The position numbers and the translations under genes were made by a program. Below the pieces are notes generated by a model that had not been told where the DNA came from, did not search any database, and was given only the letters and a program-made list of their open reading frames with translations. Below are positions 19,698-30,697 of a stretch of 64,000 bases of DNA, piece by piece. This DNA comes from Leishmania martiniquensis (Eukaryota > Euglenozoa > Kinetoplastea > Trypanosomatida > Trypanosomatidae): positions 1,177,001 through 1,241,000 of the forward strand of contig NC_090167.1 of assembly GCF_017916325.1 (NCBI RefSeq). Reading direction: 5' to 3'. How positions within the stretch are numbered: the stretch's first letter is position 1; the number at the start of each line of letters is the position of its first letter.

Positions 19698-22359
19698 TCC
19701 TTGCCACAAGATGCCTTTGCGTCAAGTTAACAAGAGCGTACGCGTGAGACGTGGCAAGAGAGGGCTGACAAGTGTTTTCGCTTTTCCCTTTCTCTCCAAC
19801 CCTGATGACGAGGAATACGTCTCTGGACGTGGCGAACTAGGGGCCTAGCGCCTGCGCCTTGAGGAAGCTGAGCATACACACGCACACACACACACACGCG
19901 CAGCGGCAGCCAAATGCCGCACCAGCCCCCCGTGGCAACGCAGGGTCTTGCGCCCACGGCGTGGAGACGGCCAGGGGGGATGCATCGGCATGGACGATGG
20001 CGGTCGGATCCCTAGGCGGTGCTGCGCGGAAACGATCTGCGACGGCGGGCGCGTTAGCACCGCCCGTGCTAGGCGAAGCGTCGGCCTGACCCGGGTACGC
20101 CTCACTGGCGCGGGGGGCCTGAGCCGCCCCGGTAGGGGGAGCATCGGGCGGCGCCCGGCAGGGCGGCTGTAAGGGAGGGCCGCGCCGAAGCAGCAGTGTC
20201 GGCGCATGGCTGCACCGCGTGACTTCCCGGCTGCTTTGCATCACGCCATGGGTCTGTGACAGGCCGGGGCGCGGAGTGGAGTCTGACTCACTTACGATGG
20301 CACGATGTGCACACGCACCAAAAACGGAAAAACGAGGTGCTCTACGGAGGCTGTGAATTTTACTGCTGAGCCAACGGCTCTCATTCTTACTGAGGCGATG
20401 TACAGCGAATCATCTGTTCCTTACGTTTTTTCCGGTTAGCACTGGTTTCTTTCTCTTATCATCACGCCCCACCCTTGGAGCGCTTGGGCTCCCTTACGCA
20501 CAGAACATGTAAGCTGTTGCACACTGCCCCTCCGGCCAAAGACGCGTTGGTATGGGAGCAAAAAGACGGCAGAGGAGAGTGAAGAGGCAGGATTCTCTGT
20601 GGGTGTCCAGTCAAGGTGAGACGTTGCGTTCTTGTGTGCGAATCGCCTAAAGGGCTTTTTTTTCTCTTTCAGCTGCATGGAGTATCTCCAAGCGCTCTGC
20701 TTCGCCTTGCCCCGTTCCCACACTGCCATACATATCTAAGGTTTGTGAGTGCCTTCGTGACGGAGCAGCGCACTGGACGGACCAACAGAAGCTGCTTGTC
20801 GACGACATTGGCCGACTCCAGGGATGAAATGAGTGAACACCGAAAACCGTTCAGCTCCTACGGAGTCCATGACCTCCGCGCAAAGCCTTTCGTGTTGTGC
20901 CGCTTTCTGCTAGCCGCAGGAGAGCGAGGTTGACTCGTTGATTGGAAGCGAATGCGTGGACTCTTTCTGATGGCTGTCAGTGAAAGCAGTCCATGAATAA
21001 GCAGCGAAAGCGAATCAAGTAGGCGCATAAGAAGCTGGGTCATTGCAGTCTGTGTGAACAGCGTCTCTTCATCATGCTTGCCTTCCGTACTCCTCGGTCA
21101 TTCATGCTGCTCTCTTACCCCCTCCTCCTCCTCCCGGCGCTCTTTTTCTCCGAATCCTGTTCTTGCCAGTGTACCTGCGATATATGCTCCCTCGGTGGCA
21201 CCAGTCTCTCTCTCACATCCATCGGTACGTCCCCGACACAACCGCTTTTTTCTTCCGCATACTCATTTGTTCGCTTCTTCCCTTAGCAAGGGGGGAGCGA
21301 AATCGAGCACACAAACGCACCCACGCGCACACAAGCCGAGCTACCTTCCGTCTAGACGCAAGAGCGACGCGGCAAAAAGGGTGGAAAGAAGCGTGGAAAT
21401 CTTCCACCCCCTTTTTTGGCGGTGGTGAGGAGGCGAAAGAGGAGCGACAGCCGGCGGAGGAGGCGGAAAGCAAAACGGAAACAGACAGCGAGCTTCAGGA
21501 GGGCATCGAAATATATAAAGAGCAGAAAAGGAGAAGTTCTACGTCAAGGCAGTTGAAGGTGCTTTTTCGTACCTTCTTTTGCCGTGCTTTGTCTTGAAGC
21601 GGTCTCGCGCCCTTTTTCTTCTGCTTGGCCCCTCTTCAAGTGCCCTAACTCTGGTTGTGTGTTCCTCGCCAACTTTCGTTCCTCTCCTCTTCTGCCTCTC
21701 TCGCTGTAACCCACCTCCCTCGTTTGCCACACGCTATTCTGCACCTCGCATTACCCATTCCTTCTGTCCGGCCTCCGCGAAAATCCTCCCAAAGTTTCCC
21801 CTTCACAGGCGTAGTACACGGAGCCCAAGAGCAGGACCTAATCCAAGCGATAAACCATCACAAGGGCCGAAGTTGAAGGAAGCGGAGCAGCAGCTCTCCG
21901 TCTTGTCGTTTTCTCCCCCCGTTTCTTTTTTTTTTTCGTTCTCTTCTGTCGCCTCCCTATTTGTTCTCATCAGTTGTCGTACACATCAATTCCGCGACCA
22001 CCACTGCGCGCTCTTTTTCCTTTCATCTTTCGTCTTTTCTCTTGCGTGTTGGTTGTGCTTCCTGAGCCCCGCGACGATTGGCGCACCTCCGTTCTGTGGA
22101 CGCTGTGGCTCTTTGCTCTCTCTCTCTCTTTCCGCCATTTTTTCATCTTGATATACACCCCTGCCCTCCCTGGCAGTACTGTGATACGCCGCTACTCAGC
22201 CAGTCGCCACACGCTTTCCCCCCTCTCCCACCAGTGACTCTTGCTACAGCGCGTTGTCTGGCGCTCGCCCTTCCGTGCTTCGCTTCTTCTGAGTTGCCTC
22301 GAGAGAGAGAGAGAAGACGCTTTTGTTTCGACCATCTGCAGTCACTCCCCACACGCAAC
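19698..22359. other. 2.7-kb intergenic region containing repeat copy 1
   Basis: No protein gene was supported. It contains a 486-bp dispersed repeat (19872-20357). Beyond that the sequence becomes strongly pyrimidine-rich (21600-22340), with T runs ending in catcag near 21970, a likely splice acceptor of the PP4 gene. Open frames that run into the PP4 gene from upstream begin without ATG. Confidence 0.6.
19872..20357 (-). repeat. 486-bp dispersed repeat, copy 1 (inverted relative to copy 2)
   Basis: By direct comparison this segment is the reverse complement of 43895-44380. The only difference I find is C at 19929 against the complement of T at 44323. It begins with a CA-rich run (gcatacacacgcaca) and ends with ggctgtgaa, and the sequences flanking the two copies are unrelated. 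It carries no convincing gene, although a 135-codon frame is open on the - strand. Dispersed non-coding elements of about 0.5 kb in Leishmania 3' UTRs are usually SIDER retroposons; whether this is one is not established. The strand here is set by taking copy 2 as +. Confidence 0.9.
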
Positions 22360-23286
22360 ATGTCCACAGAAATTTTGGATATCGACGAGCACCTCGCCAC
22401 CCTCAACCGGTGCGAGAACATTGGCGAGGCGGATGTGAAGCGTCTGTGCTTGAAGGCTAAGGAAATCTTCACGAGTGAGGAGAATGTGCACAAGATCCCG
22501 GCTCCGTGCACCATTGTAGGCGACATTCATGGCCAATTCTACGACCTCCTGGAGCTCTTCCGCGTCGGTGGCGAGATTCCGGATACTAACTACGTCTTCA
22601 TGGGCGACTTCGTAGACCGCGGCTACCACAGCGTAGAGTCGTTCCTGCTGCTGCTCGTGCTCAAGATTAAGTACTCCCGTCGCGTCGCGCTGGTGCGCGG
22701 CAACCACGAGTCACGTCAAATTACACAGGTGTACGGCTTCTACGATGAATGCTTGCGCAAGTATGGTAGCATCAACGTGTGGCGCTACTGCACGGATGTG
22801 TTCGATCTCTTGCCCCTAGCGAGCGTCGTGGAAGGGAAGATCTTCTGCGTGCACGCTGGTCTGTCGCCATCGATACAGACTGTGGAACAGATGCGCTCCA
22901 TCCGTCGCAACTGCGAGGTGCCGCACGAGGGCGCCATGTGCGACCTGCTATGGTCCGATCCGGAGGACATTGACGGCTGGGGCTTGTCGCCGCGCGGTGC
23001 CGGATACCTCTTCGGCGGTGATGTCGTGTGCCAATTCAACGAAACAAACAAGCTAGACCTTATCTGCCGCTCCCATCAGCTGGTGATGGAGGGATACAAG
23101 GCTATGTTCAATGACACGCTTGTGACGGTTTGGTCTGCGCCAAACTACTGCTACCGCTGCGGTAACGTTGCGTCGATTCTGGAGCTGGATGAGCACCTGA
23201 ACAAGAACTTCAAGATTTTCGAGGCTGCACCGGCAGAGGCACGCGAGGCAGGTCAACGGAATGAGGTGCCAGCCTACTTCCTATAG
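22360..23286 (+). CDS. PPP4C: Serine/threonine protein phosphatase 4 catalytic subunit (PP4c)
   Basis: The 308-aa protein is a PPP-family metallophosphatase with [39 protein letters not shown] and the C-terminal [11 protein letters not shown]. It ends in YFL like PP2A-group enzymes. The PP4 assignment over PP2A or PP6 rests on [56 protein letters not shown] and KIFEAAP. The last Leu is the site methylated in PP2A-like phosphatases. The ATG at 22360 gives the normal family length. One oddity: the usual catalytic-loop HGGLSPS reads HAGLSPS here. PP4 acts with R2/R3 regulatory subunits in DNA-damage and centrosome control in other eukaryotes. Confidence 0.93.
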   Translation: MSTEILDIDEHLATLNRCENIGEADVKRLCLKAKEIFTSEENVHKIPAPCTIVGDIHGQFYDLLELFRVGGEIPDTNYVFMGDFVDRGYHSVESFLLLLVLKIKYSRRVALVRGNHESRQITQVYGFYDECLRKYGSINVWRYCTDVFDLLPLASVVEGKIFCVHAGLSPSIQTVEQMRSIRRNCEVPHEGAMCDLLWSDPEDIDGWGLSPRGAGYLFGGDVVCQFNETNKLDLICRSHQLVMEGYKAMFNDTLVTVWSAPNYCYRCGNVASILELDEHLNKNFKIFEAAPAEAREAGQRNEVPAYFL

Positions 23287-25705
23287 CGACGCACACGTCT
23301 GGTCGCTGATGTTCTTTTTTCATCTCTCCCTCCTCGTCTCGTGGTCGCCTCCTCCGCGTTCTCCAGGCCCTTCATCAATGCTTCCCTCCTCTTCTCTTGT
23401 TGCTTTACCCAGCGATCATCTACCCCCCCGGGGAAGGGGGAGGGAGAGTGGGCGATAGGGACGGAAAAGGGGGAGAGAGGAAAGGCAGGGCAAAGAAATG
23501 GCGAGATGTGTGACGTCTCGTGTCTTCACGGCAGCACAGACGGCACAGTGCCTGTCGCCTGCGTGCGCATAACGCCAAAGGAAGACACTGCCGCCCACCT
23601 CGAAGGGTACGACACCGCGGGCGCGAGAGGGTGTGTTTGTGTGATGCGGTGTAGCTGTGTGTGTGTGCCAGGGCTTGCTACCTTCCCGCCTCCTGTTTTC
23701 CTCGCCTGTTGTTCTTTACCCTGTTGTGTTACCCCCTTTCTTTTTCTTTATTCCACGTCTATTTATCTCCAAGGTGGCCCTCTCTCTGGCGTACGATATC
23801 CTTTCGTGTTTCTCTATCTCTAGCAGTGTGTCCCTCGAGGTGTTGGTATCTGTGCACGGGGATGAGCAGAATGCGCGCGTGCTGTTTTTCTTCTCCTTTC
23901 TCGCTGCACATGAAGGGGATGAAGGCCCGAAGAGCAAGCGAGCAGAATCGCAGCAATCGTTTAGAGAGGTGGGGGAAGGGCAGAGATGTCGACGGGCTCC
24001 GCCCTGGGGTGGGCGGGTGGAGCGGGGGTTGGGGTAGCTCTAGAAAGTAAAGGCGAGGGAGTCAAGTGCACATGCATCTGGTACGTGTTCTCCATCGTAC
24101 GCTATCTCCTGTTTAAGCGGGTGCCGTCGTCCTCGTTTCCGGCCTCCCCGCTTTCGGCATCTGCGCGCACCTCTGCGAACCCCATCATCGTCTTCTTTGC
24201 GACCGTTGTTCTTTTCGTATTGGCGTTTTTGAGACCGCCTACGTGCGCGCGTGCGCGTAAGCCTCATGGTTGCTGTGCGTGTGTGCCTGCGTGTGTATAC
24301 ACGTGAACGACATCGCCTCGTTGGTGCGCTGCCTCTTTTTCTTTTCCTCGTTTAGGGTGGATGCCTAGTGGGTGGGGCCAACGAGAAGTGTAGAAGGTGA
24401 AAGAGAGAGCAGCGAGGGAAGGATGGAGCGAATCTGTCGCGACAGCGTCAGACACACGCGACTTTGCAAGAGAGCGAGGAAGAAGGGGAGGCCGACGCAG
24501 CCGTGCGGATGGTCCCTCTCTTCTCCCGCTTGCGCTACGTCCCTGTCCATTAAACTCTAACTCTCAACGCACGTGCCAGAGGCGCCCTCTTCCCTTCATT
24601 TTCTGCAGCGCACACATGCGGCGCGTGTACGCGGACTACCGGAGGGAAGGATTACGGTTCATGCCGGCTTACCCTCTCCTCTCGTCACTCGCACACTGCC
24701 TTTTCTTTCCCGGTCTCTGCATATCCATGGATGCTTCATCACCTTAAATTGCCAACATGCGCTGAAGGAAAATACGCACACTTACACAGAAAACTCTGCC
24801 CGGGGCAGTGGCAAGGGGGTGGGGGGTGGGGGAGGCGACGGTAAGCAGCCGAAAAGGCATCGCGTGCCTCTTTGCTTAGTCCTTCCTTTTCCCGACCGCG
24901 TGGCTCTCCAACCACACAATGCCCGCGGCAGCGTGAGGGACCACGGATGCCTGGCGGCATGCTGCATGGGATTGCATAGCGTGGGCTAGGCCCCGCTCGC
25001 AACTTTACAGGCCGTAAAGACGATGCACTGCTGCTGGCCATAGTCCGGCTCCTGCAGCGAGCACGCACCGAAATGGCAGCAAAAAAGCTGTACCTGTCTC
25101 GCCTTTCTCACAGCGGTTAGGTGTCTGGGCGCCGTAAGCTCTTCATGTGGCCCACCAAATAGCCCTTTGCACGGCATTCTTCGATCTTAGCAGCAAATGT
25201 TTGTCACCGATCATCTCGTTTTACGCCCACTAAACTCCTGCTTTTTTTTCGCCCCCCCTCTCTCACCCATCATCAGAGCTGCACACTGCGCTTCGAAGCA
25301 TAGCAGGATTAGCTCTTCGCGCATGGTGGTCGCATGGGCACCGTAGAGTAGACTGTACGACTGTCAAGTGATTCCTTGTTCTTCTTGCATTGGCATGGGC
25401 CAAGCAGCACAACAACGCGGACCACGCATCTGCCTACACCCACTCCCTCTCACCCCGTTACACAGACTGACGCACTTACCTCGGTGGTCGAGCTGTGCCA
25501 TCGCTCTTCTACCCGTCTCACTTTGCTTCTTTGTGCTCTTTTCCCTCCCCTCGTACGGCGCTCTGCTGCATCTTTTTATTTTTTTTTGCGTCGCTTCACA
25601 TAGCTCGGCATTAGGACCCCCCTCCCCCCACACACCTCCACACATATCCACATATACCCACGCAAGAGCGAGAATAAACGGTGCTGGACAAGAGGGGATC
25701 TGAAG
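23287..25705. other. 2.4-kb intergenic region with G-rich run
   Basis: No gene was recognised. There is a G/C palindromic patch at 23420-23445 (cccccccggggaaggggg), GT-rich stretches near 23625-23665, and a G-run cluster at 24815-24832. The tract tttttatttttttttgcg...catag (AG at 25602-25603) is the probable splice acceptor for the ROCO gene. Confidence 0.6.
24815..24832 (+). other. G-run cluster (possible G-quadruplex)
   Basis: Three G runs of 5, 6 and 5 are separated by single T, followed by AGG. Only three long runs exist, so a stable three-layer quadruplex would need a fourth run from nearby; a two-layer structure is possible. Confidence 0.35.
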
Positions 25706-28700
25706 ATGTTCCATACGAGCGTCGATAGCGCTGTAGGGCCGACCTCGGTGCATCCGGCAACGACAAGCGAAGCAGAGATAACTCAACCCCCTCCACCAAG
25801 GGCCAACGTGGCTCAAGAAGCTGATACCGTCTCCCTCAATCGAGATGACGACGTGGACGGCAGGCAGGCCCCTCCTCGTCATTTCAGCCCCGAAAAGGTC
25901 GGCATGCCTCCACATGTGACAGTCGGCGCTGAGAGCGACGAGGCTGAGTCGCCCTCACCGAAGGCACCGACACGAACACAGATTGTAGAGGCCAGACCTG
26001 CGGCGTCGTCCACCGCCACCGAGACGCATGCCGACCCTTTAAAGATTGTCACCGCCGTTGCCGTGCCGGCTGGTACGGTGCCCGCCGGGTCGCCGGCGGC
26101 CGAATCATGCGCAGGCGTTCAGGGAAAGGTAGTTCGCACGTTTGCAGAGCCCCGCGCGGTGAACGACCTTCCTGTCACTCGCGGGCGAGTAGGATCAGAC
26201 GTACGTGAACCTGCTCGTCCTGCCGCCACCGCAGCGTGTAGCGGGGCGACGGAAATGAACGCCAATGGAGCGCAGCAGCCTTCATATTTGCAGGAGTCTC
26301 TTCGTCAGATGCGAGAGCAGACCAAGAGTAGAAGCCTGATGAGTCGCTATGTTCTACAGAACGCTATTCAAGACGAGGCTCGCAACTTGTCCTCCTCGGC
26401 AACGGCGGCCACCGCATCCCCTCTGCACCCGCGAGGGATAATGAAGCTGGTGCAGGGTGTCCCCTCCCGATCGAGCTGCCGCAACCAGCAGGTGTACCGC
26501 CGCAAAATTATCTTGCTGGGATACCAGGAGGTGGGCAAGACGTCCTTGCGCAAATGCTTTGAGTCTGAGCCGTTTTTCTTCAAGAGTCTGCCAGAGGTGC
26601 GTGCCACCACGGGAGTCGAGGTGCAGGAGAAGACGATGACGATCGACGGCGACCCCGTTCACGTAATCTTCTCCGACTTTGCGGGGCAGGAGTCTTACCA
26701 CTCACACACGTATTTCCTAACGGAGCGCTCCATCTTTGTCCTCGTGTGGAAGCTCTCGGCCGTGGAGCAGGACTTCCAGAGCAGCGGCATCAACGCACGC
26801 GAGGAGGAGCGGCTGCAGCGGTGGATTGCGGAGGTGTTCGCCAAGTACCCGCGCGCCCGCATCGTACTCGTGGCCACCCACCTCGATGAGCTTCGCGTGC
26901 AGGGGCAGCGGAGTGTCGAGATGATCCTCAACAAGGTTGAGGGAAGGCTCCGGTCATTCATTGACGACCTGATCGCCGCGTCCAACATGACGGCGACGCC
27001 CACGCCGACCTCTTCCTCCGCGACAGCTAGAGTCCCTCCTTTATCCTCGAGGCAGACTTCACTGCACCTGGCGCAGATGCATGACGCGCGCCGAGCCATT
27101 GTCGGAAACTTCGCCGTGTCGTGCAAGACGCGTGCCATCATTGCCGCTGGAAATGCGCTGCGGCACCTCTCTGGCAGAAAGATTAGTGGTCTACTGCAGT
27201 ATATGGGGAGGCTGCTGAAAGAGGACTGCGCCTCAGACCGCGAGTATCCCGTCGCGGCGGTGCCTGGGCGTCACGCCAAGCTGATAGAGATCCTGGAGGA
27301 TGTCAAGCGGCGCCATCCGGTGAAGCTGCTGATGCGCTTGGGCGAATTTGTGCAGTTGGCGGTGAACGTTGGCATTGAGTCGGAGAAGGAGCTGCTCCAG
27401 GTGGCGCGCCTCATGCACAGCTGGGACATTATCTACCTCTTCAACCAGTGCGCCATTGAGGCGAACCTCTTCATCGTTCTCTACCCACGCTGGCTGAACC
27501 GCATGGCTGCCTCGCTCTTCTCCTACGCCCACCTCCTGCGTACCCCACTGCACATGCGCAGCATGATCGGTGGCCTCGAGTACCTGGCGAGCCACGCTGA
27601 GATGGCCGACATGTGCCTGATGCGGAAGGGCTTTTTGCGCTGGCCGCTGGCGCGCGTACTCTTTCACAAGCCCCTATACGACTTTTTAAGGCGCTCCCCC
27701 GACGACGCAGACGTCGCCATGTGCCTGGACCTGCTGGAGGCGATGCAACTCATTTACCCAGTCGAGGTCGAGAGTGACGAGTACGAGGTGCTTGCCGAAG
27801 AGGTGCCTGTCGACCCCAGTGTTGGTCATCCGGTCCTCAATTCGCAGAAGGTCACCCGCTACTATGTGCCCTCGCTCGCACCACTTGAAGCACCACAGTC
27901 ACTGAAGAAGCTGGCCCCCATCTTGTTTCACCGCGGCGTTCGGGTGCGGCTCGAGTTCAACCTCCTCCCTGACGAGCTGTGGTGGCGGTTGCAGTACAAG
28001 CTGTACCGCTTCATCAAGCCTGTTACCGTCTATCAGCCTTCGCTGAGCGGGATGGACGATGAGGACTTGCTGCTGAATGGCTTCCGGCTGCGAGAAGCGG
28101 ACGAGGAGCATAACCGATGGCGAGACTCGCTGTGGCTCATGGGCGAAGGTTGCCGTGTGCTGGTGTACCGTGATGGCCCGAGCGCGGTGTCGGTGCTCTC
28201 CGCAGAGAACGCGCCACGTGGGTCGGAAGAGGTTTTGCAGGCGTTAGAGGAGGCGCTGGTGGGGCTTCTGCAAGAATACAAGGGCGTAGAGCGCCGCACG
28301 TTTGTCGCCTGCCCCAATCAAGACTGCGGAGGCTGGCTCGAGGCGGATGTTGTTGCGTCCAACGCCAGCATCACCTGCCCCACCTGCAAGCAGACGTTTG
28401 ATAGCAAGCAGGTCGTTTCTTCTGGCGTGGGGCCGCTCGGCGCTCCGCACTTCACGCAGGCCCTCCTGGTCGAGGCAGGCGAGCTTCTCGCCTTTTGCCT
28501 CTCGCACCGGTCTTGTCTCCACATGTGCCGCTACCTCGGCATCCCATACAAAGGGCCCTCTCCAGCCAGAGAAGAGTCGGCGGAGGCTGCGACAGAGTTG
28601 GAGAGCGACAGCGGCAAGACAGACGCTCTGGGCACTCATGTCGAGTATCTGCACGCCCTGGACAAGGTGGTGCAGGCGGTGCTGTTCCGCTCATGGATGC

Positions 28701-28768
28701 AGCGCTCCGAGGAGCAGGAGCGCCGCCGTCGCATGCTGGAGGAAGAGCCGACTCCGGCATTTTTTTGA
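25706..28768 (+). CDS. ROCO family protein (Roc-COR GTPase with C-terminal zinc ribbon)
   Basis: The 1020-aa protein begins with about 250 residues of low complexity, followed by a Roc (Ras of complex proteins) GTPase: P-loop GYQEVGKTSL (about residue 271), G3 DFAGQE (about 325), and THLDE (about 391), the THxD form typical of Roc domains. The COR region spans about 510-830, with segments such as VKLLMRLGEFVQLAV, HSWDIIYLFN and FIVLYPRWLNRMAASLFSY. It has neither the LRRs nor the kinase domain of LRRK proteins. After COR, CPNQDC (about 869) and CPTCK (about 890) form a zinc-ribbon-like pair. COR mediates dimerisation in the family. The cellular role in trypanosomatids is unknown. The ATG at 25706 follows a clear acceptor. 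Confidence 0.9.
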   Translation: MFHTSVDSAVGPTSVHPATTSEAEITQPPPPRANVAQEADTVSLNRDDDVDGRQAPPRHFSPEKVGMPPHVTVGAESDEAESPSPKAPTRTQIVEARPAASSTATETHADPLKIVTAVAVPAGTVPAGSPAAESCAGVQGKVVRTFAEPRAVNDLPVTRGRVGSDVREPARPAATAACSGATEMNANGAQQPSYLQESLRQMREQTKSRSLMSRYVLQNAIQDEARNLSSSATAATASPLHPRGIMKLVQGVPSRSSCRNQQVYRRKIILLGYQEVGKTSLRKCFESEPFFFKSLPEVRATTGVEVQEKTMTIDGDPVHVIFSDFAGQESYHSHTYFLTERSIFVLVWKLSAVEQDFQSSGINAREEERLQRWIAEVFAKYPRARIVLVATHLDELRVQGQRSVEMILNKVEGRLRSFIDDLIAASNMTATPTPTSSSATARVPPLSSRQTSLHLAQMHDARRAIVGNFAVSCKTRAIIAAGNALRHLSGRKISGLLQYMGRLLKEDCASDREYPVAAVPGRHAKLIEILEDVKRRHPVKLLMRLGEFVQLAVNVGIESEKELLQVARLMHSWDIIYLFNQCAIEANLFIVLYPRWLNRMAASLFSYAHLLRTPLHMRSMIGGLEYLASHAEMADMCLMRKGFLRWPLARVLFHKPLYDFLRRSPDDADVAMCLDLLEAMQLIYPVEVESDEYEVLAEEVPVDPSVGHPVLNSQKVTRYYVPSLAPLEAPQSLKKLAPILFHRGVRVRLEFNLLPDELWWRLQYKLYRFIKPVTVYQPSLSGMDDEDLLLNGFRLREADEEHNRWRDSLWLMGEGCRVLVYRDGPSAVSVLSAENAPRGSEEVLQALEEALVGLLQEYKGVERRTFVACPNQDCGGWLEADVVASNASITCPTCKQTFDSKQVVSSGVGPLGAPHFTQALLVEAGELLAFCLSHRSCLHMCRYLGIPYKGPSPAREESAEAATELESDSGKTDALGTHVEYLHALDKVVQAVLFRSWMQRSEEQERRRRMLEEEPTPAFF

Positions 28769-29337
28769 GCGCTGGCAAACTCAGTGAGCAAAGGAGACGT
28801 GCCTCGTCGCGCAGCGATGCAGGGAGGCCGCCACCCAATCGAAGATGTAGAAGGGGGGGGAAGCGTCGCACAGCTCTATACAGAGGAGTGGGCAGCCAGC
28901 GGCAAGGCAGCTGCTTTTACTATTATTTCAACCTGCACAGTGAGTGCGGGACTTTGGACGGCACACGGCACCTTTACAAATGCCGCCTCGGAGGTCAGCG
29001 GCGCCTTTTCCTTTTTTTTCTTTCTCTGCTCGAGCGCTTCCTTGGAAGAGGCCCCATGGGCGCGCTCTGTCCCCTCGATTGCTGCCGAGCTGTCTGCTCC
29101 TCTTTTCCCGGCTCAACCAAGCTCACGCTTCGAGCGCGAGGTACATGAGCCCACGCATATGCGTGTGTGCCTCCTTGAGAGGCAGACGGTACTCTGCATT
29201 TTTATGTGCCTCTCTCCTTTTCTGTATTGTATTCTGTTCTCGCTCTTTCGGGGCGTCTATGCCACATTTTCGGTAAACGGCGGAAGAAGCGCGCGGGTGT
29301 GCGTGATGCATGCCGAGTATCCCAGAAATACGCACTT

Positions 29338-29378
29338 CACACACACACACACACGCAGACACACACACACACACACAC
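29338..29378. repeat. AC dinucleotide microsatellite
   Basis: An interrupted (AC)n tract in the spacer after the ROCO gene, broken by one GCAG. Confidence 0.9.
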
Positions 29379-29503
29379 TCACGCATCCAAAACGCGCGCA
29401 TCCGTGCTTGCGCATCTAGCTGTACGCCTATGGGCCGGCGTAGCAACAGGGGAGAGATTCCATACGCCTACAGTGTACAGGACATAAGACGACCTTGCTA
29501 GTA

Positions 29504-29523
29504 TGTGTGTGTGTGTGTGTGTG
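29504..29523. repeat. GT dinucleotide microsatellite
   Basis: About ten GT units, 125 bp from the AC tract. The two could pair as a hairpin in the pre-mRNA. Confidence 0.9.
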
Positions 29524-29622
29524 GCTGACGCGATGGAGTCGGAGCGCACGCCTCAACTTCGCATATACTTTTGGCCAAAAAGTCACCATGAAGAGCTCTG
29601 CACATCGCGGAGCCGGCTCCTC

Positions 29623-29658
29623 TCTCGCTTTTTGCTCCTCTCTCGCTTTTTGCTCCTC
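29623..29658. repeat. 18-bp perfect tandem duplication
   Basis: The unit tctcgctttttgctcctc occurs twice head-to-tail in a pyrimidine-rich stretch. It probably arose by slippage. Confidence 0.9.
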
Positions 29659-30697
29659 TCAGCGGCAGTGCTCATCTCTCTTAGCACACCCCATGTGTCT
29701 TTGTCCCACGCGCCACGCCCCCCTCCCCCCTCACACTCAGTACATCACAGCAATGACATTTACTGTCTTTCTCTTTTCATTTTGTGAGGGTTTTCTTGCT
29801 GCTCCTCGATGGGCGCCTGCCGAGGGAGTGCATCCGTCTACTTCCCTTTCCACACCCAAACACACACGCGCACACGCTCTCCGGCTGCTGGCATAGTTCT
29901 CCGAGTTTTCATACATCAGTACCGCTGCGTAGAGCTGGTTTGCACATCTTAACGTGCGTGATACGCACAGACGCACACCACATCCAAGCATCCCCACATA
30001 CACACCCCGCGAGCTCATCTACAGTGTTCGTGGATCGACAGGATTCCTCCTTTCTCCTCTTCCCCCCTCCCACGTTCGCGTGCTCTCTGCCTCCGCATTT
30101 CATTTCGGTACCCACTTTGCCAGCTTCCCCGTAAAAAAAAGTGCTTGCAGTAACGTCACCATAGCCGCTACTACTCCCACCCCCACCAAAGACGCACGCC
30201 GATATAGAGAAACACGCGCACGCCCACGCACACGTACTCCTCAGGACATCTGTTGTGTTGCAGTGCGCTGCCTTTCTGTTTCTCTTTTCCCCTTGGACAT
30301 TCGACCGGCTGCGCACGGCCACGCCGTCGATCGCGCGTGTTGCGCTTTGCATTGTTCGCACCTCTTACTTTGTTCTCGTCCTGCTGACTGCCTGGCTTGT
30401 GGGGCTTGGGTTAAAAATAGGTGCGCTGCCTCCGCTGCTTTTGCTTGCTTCCGGCCTCTTCCTCTTCCGTTGCCGCGCTTCGCATCAACGCATACCTCCT
30501 GCAGTGCTTCGACAAGATCCAGCCGCTTTCTCCTTTGAGGAGCAGTTGGTGCCGTTTCCTTTGCAAGAGTTCCCCGGCGTGCGGCATTGGATGATTGAAG
30601 AGTTACCGCACTCGCCGGGACTTTGTGTTTCGCCTCTCCATCTTTTCCTGTCGCTTCTTCCCCCTTTTCGCCGTGTGGGGTTCATGATCGGCGAGTG

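Larger units (their letters stand above)
28769..30697. other. 1.9-kb intergenic region with microsatellites
   Basis: No gene was supported. It contains AC and GT dinucleotide arrays (29338-29378 and 29504-29523), an 18-bp perfect tandem duplication (29623-29658), and many C/T-rich tracts leading to the next gene. Confidence 0.65.

Noticed and set aside
22078..22359. N-terminal extension of PP4c
   Set aside because: It encodes pyrimidine-tract sequence ([13 protein letters not shown]), and PP4c family members start where the ATG at 22360 is.
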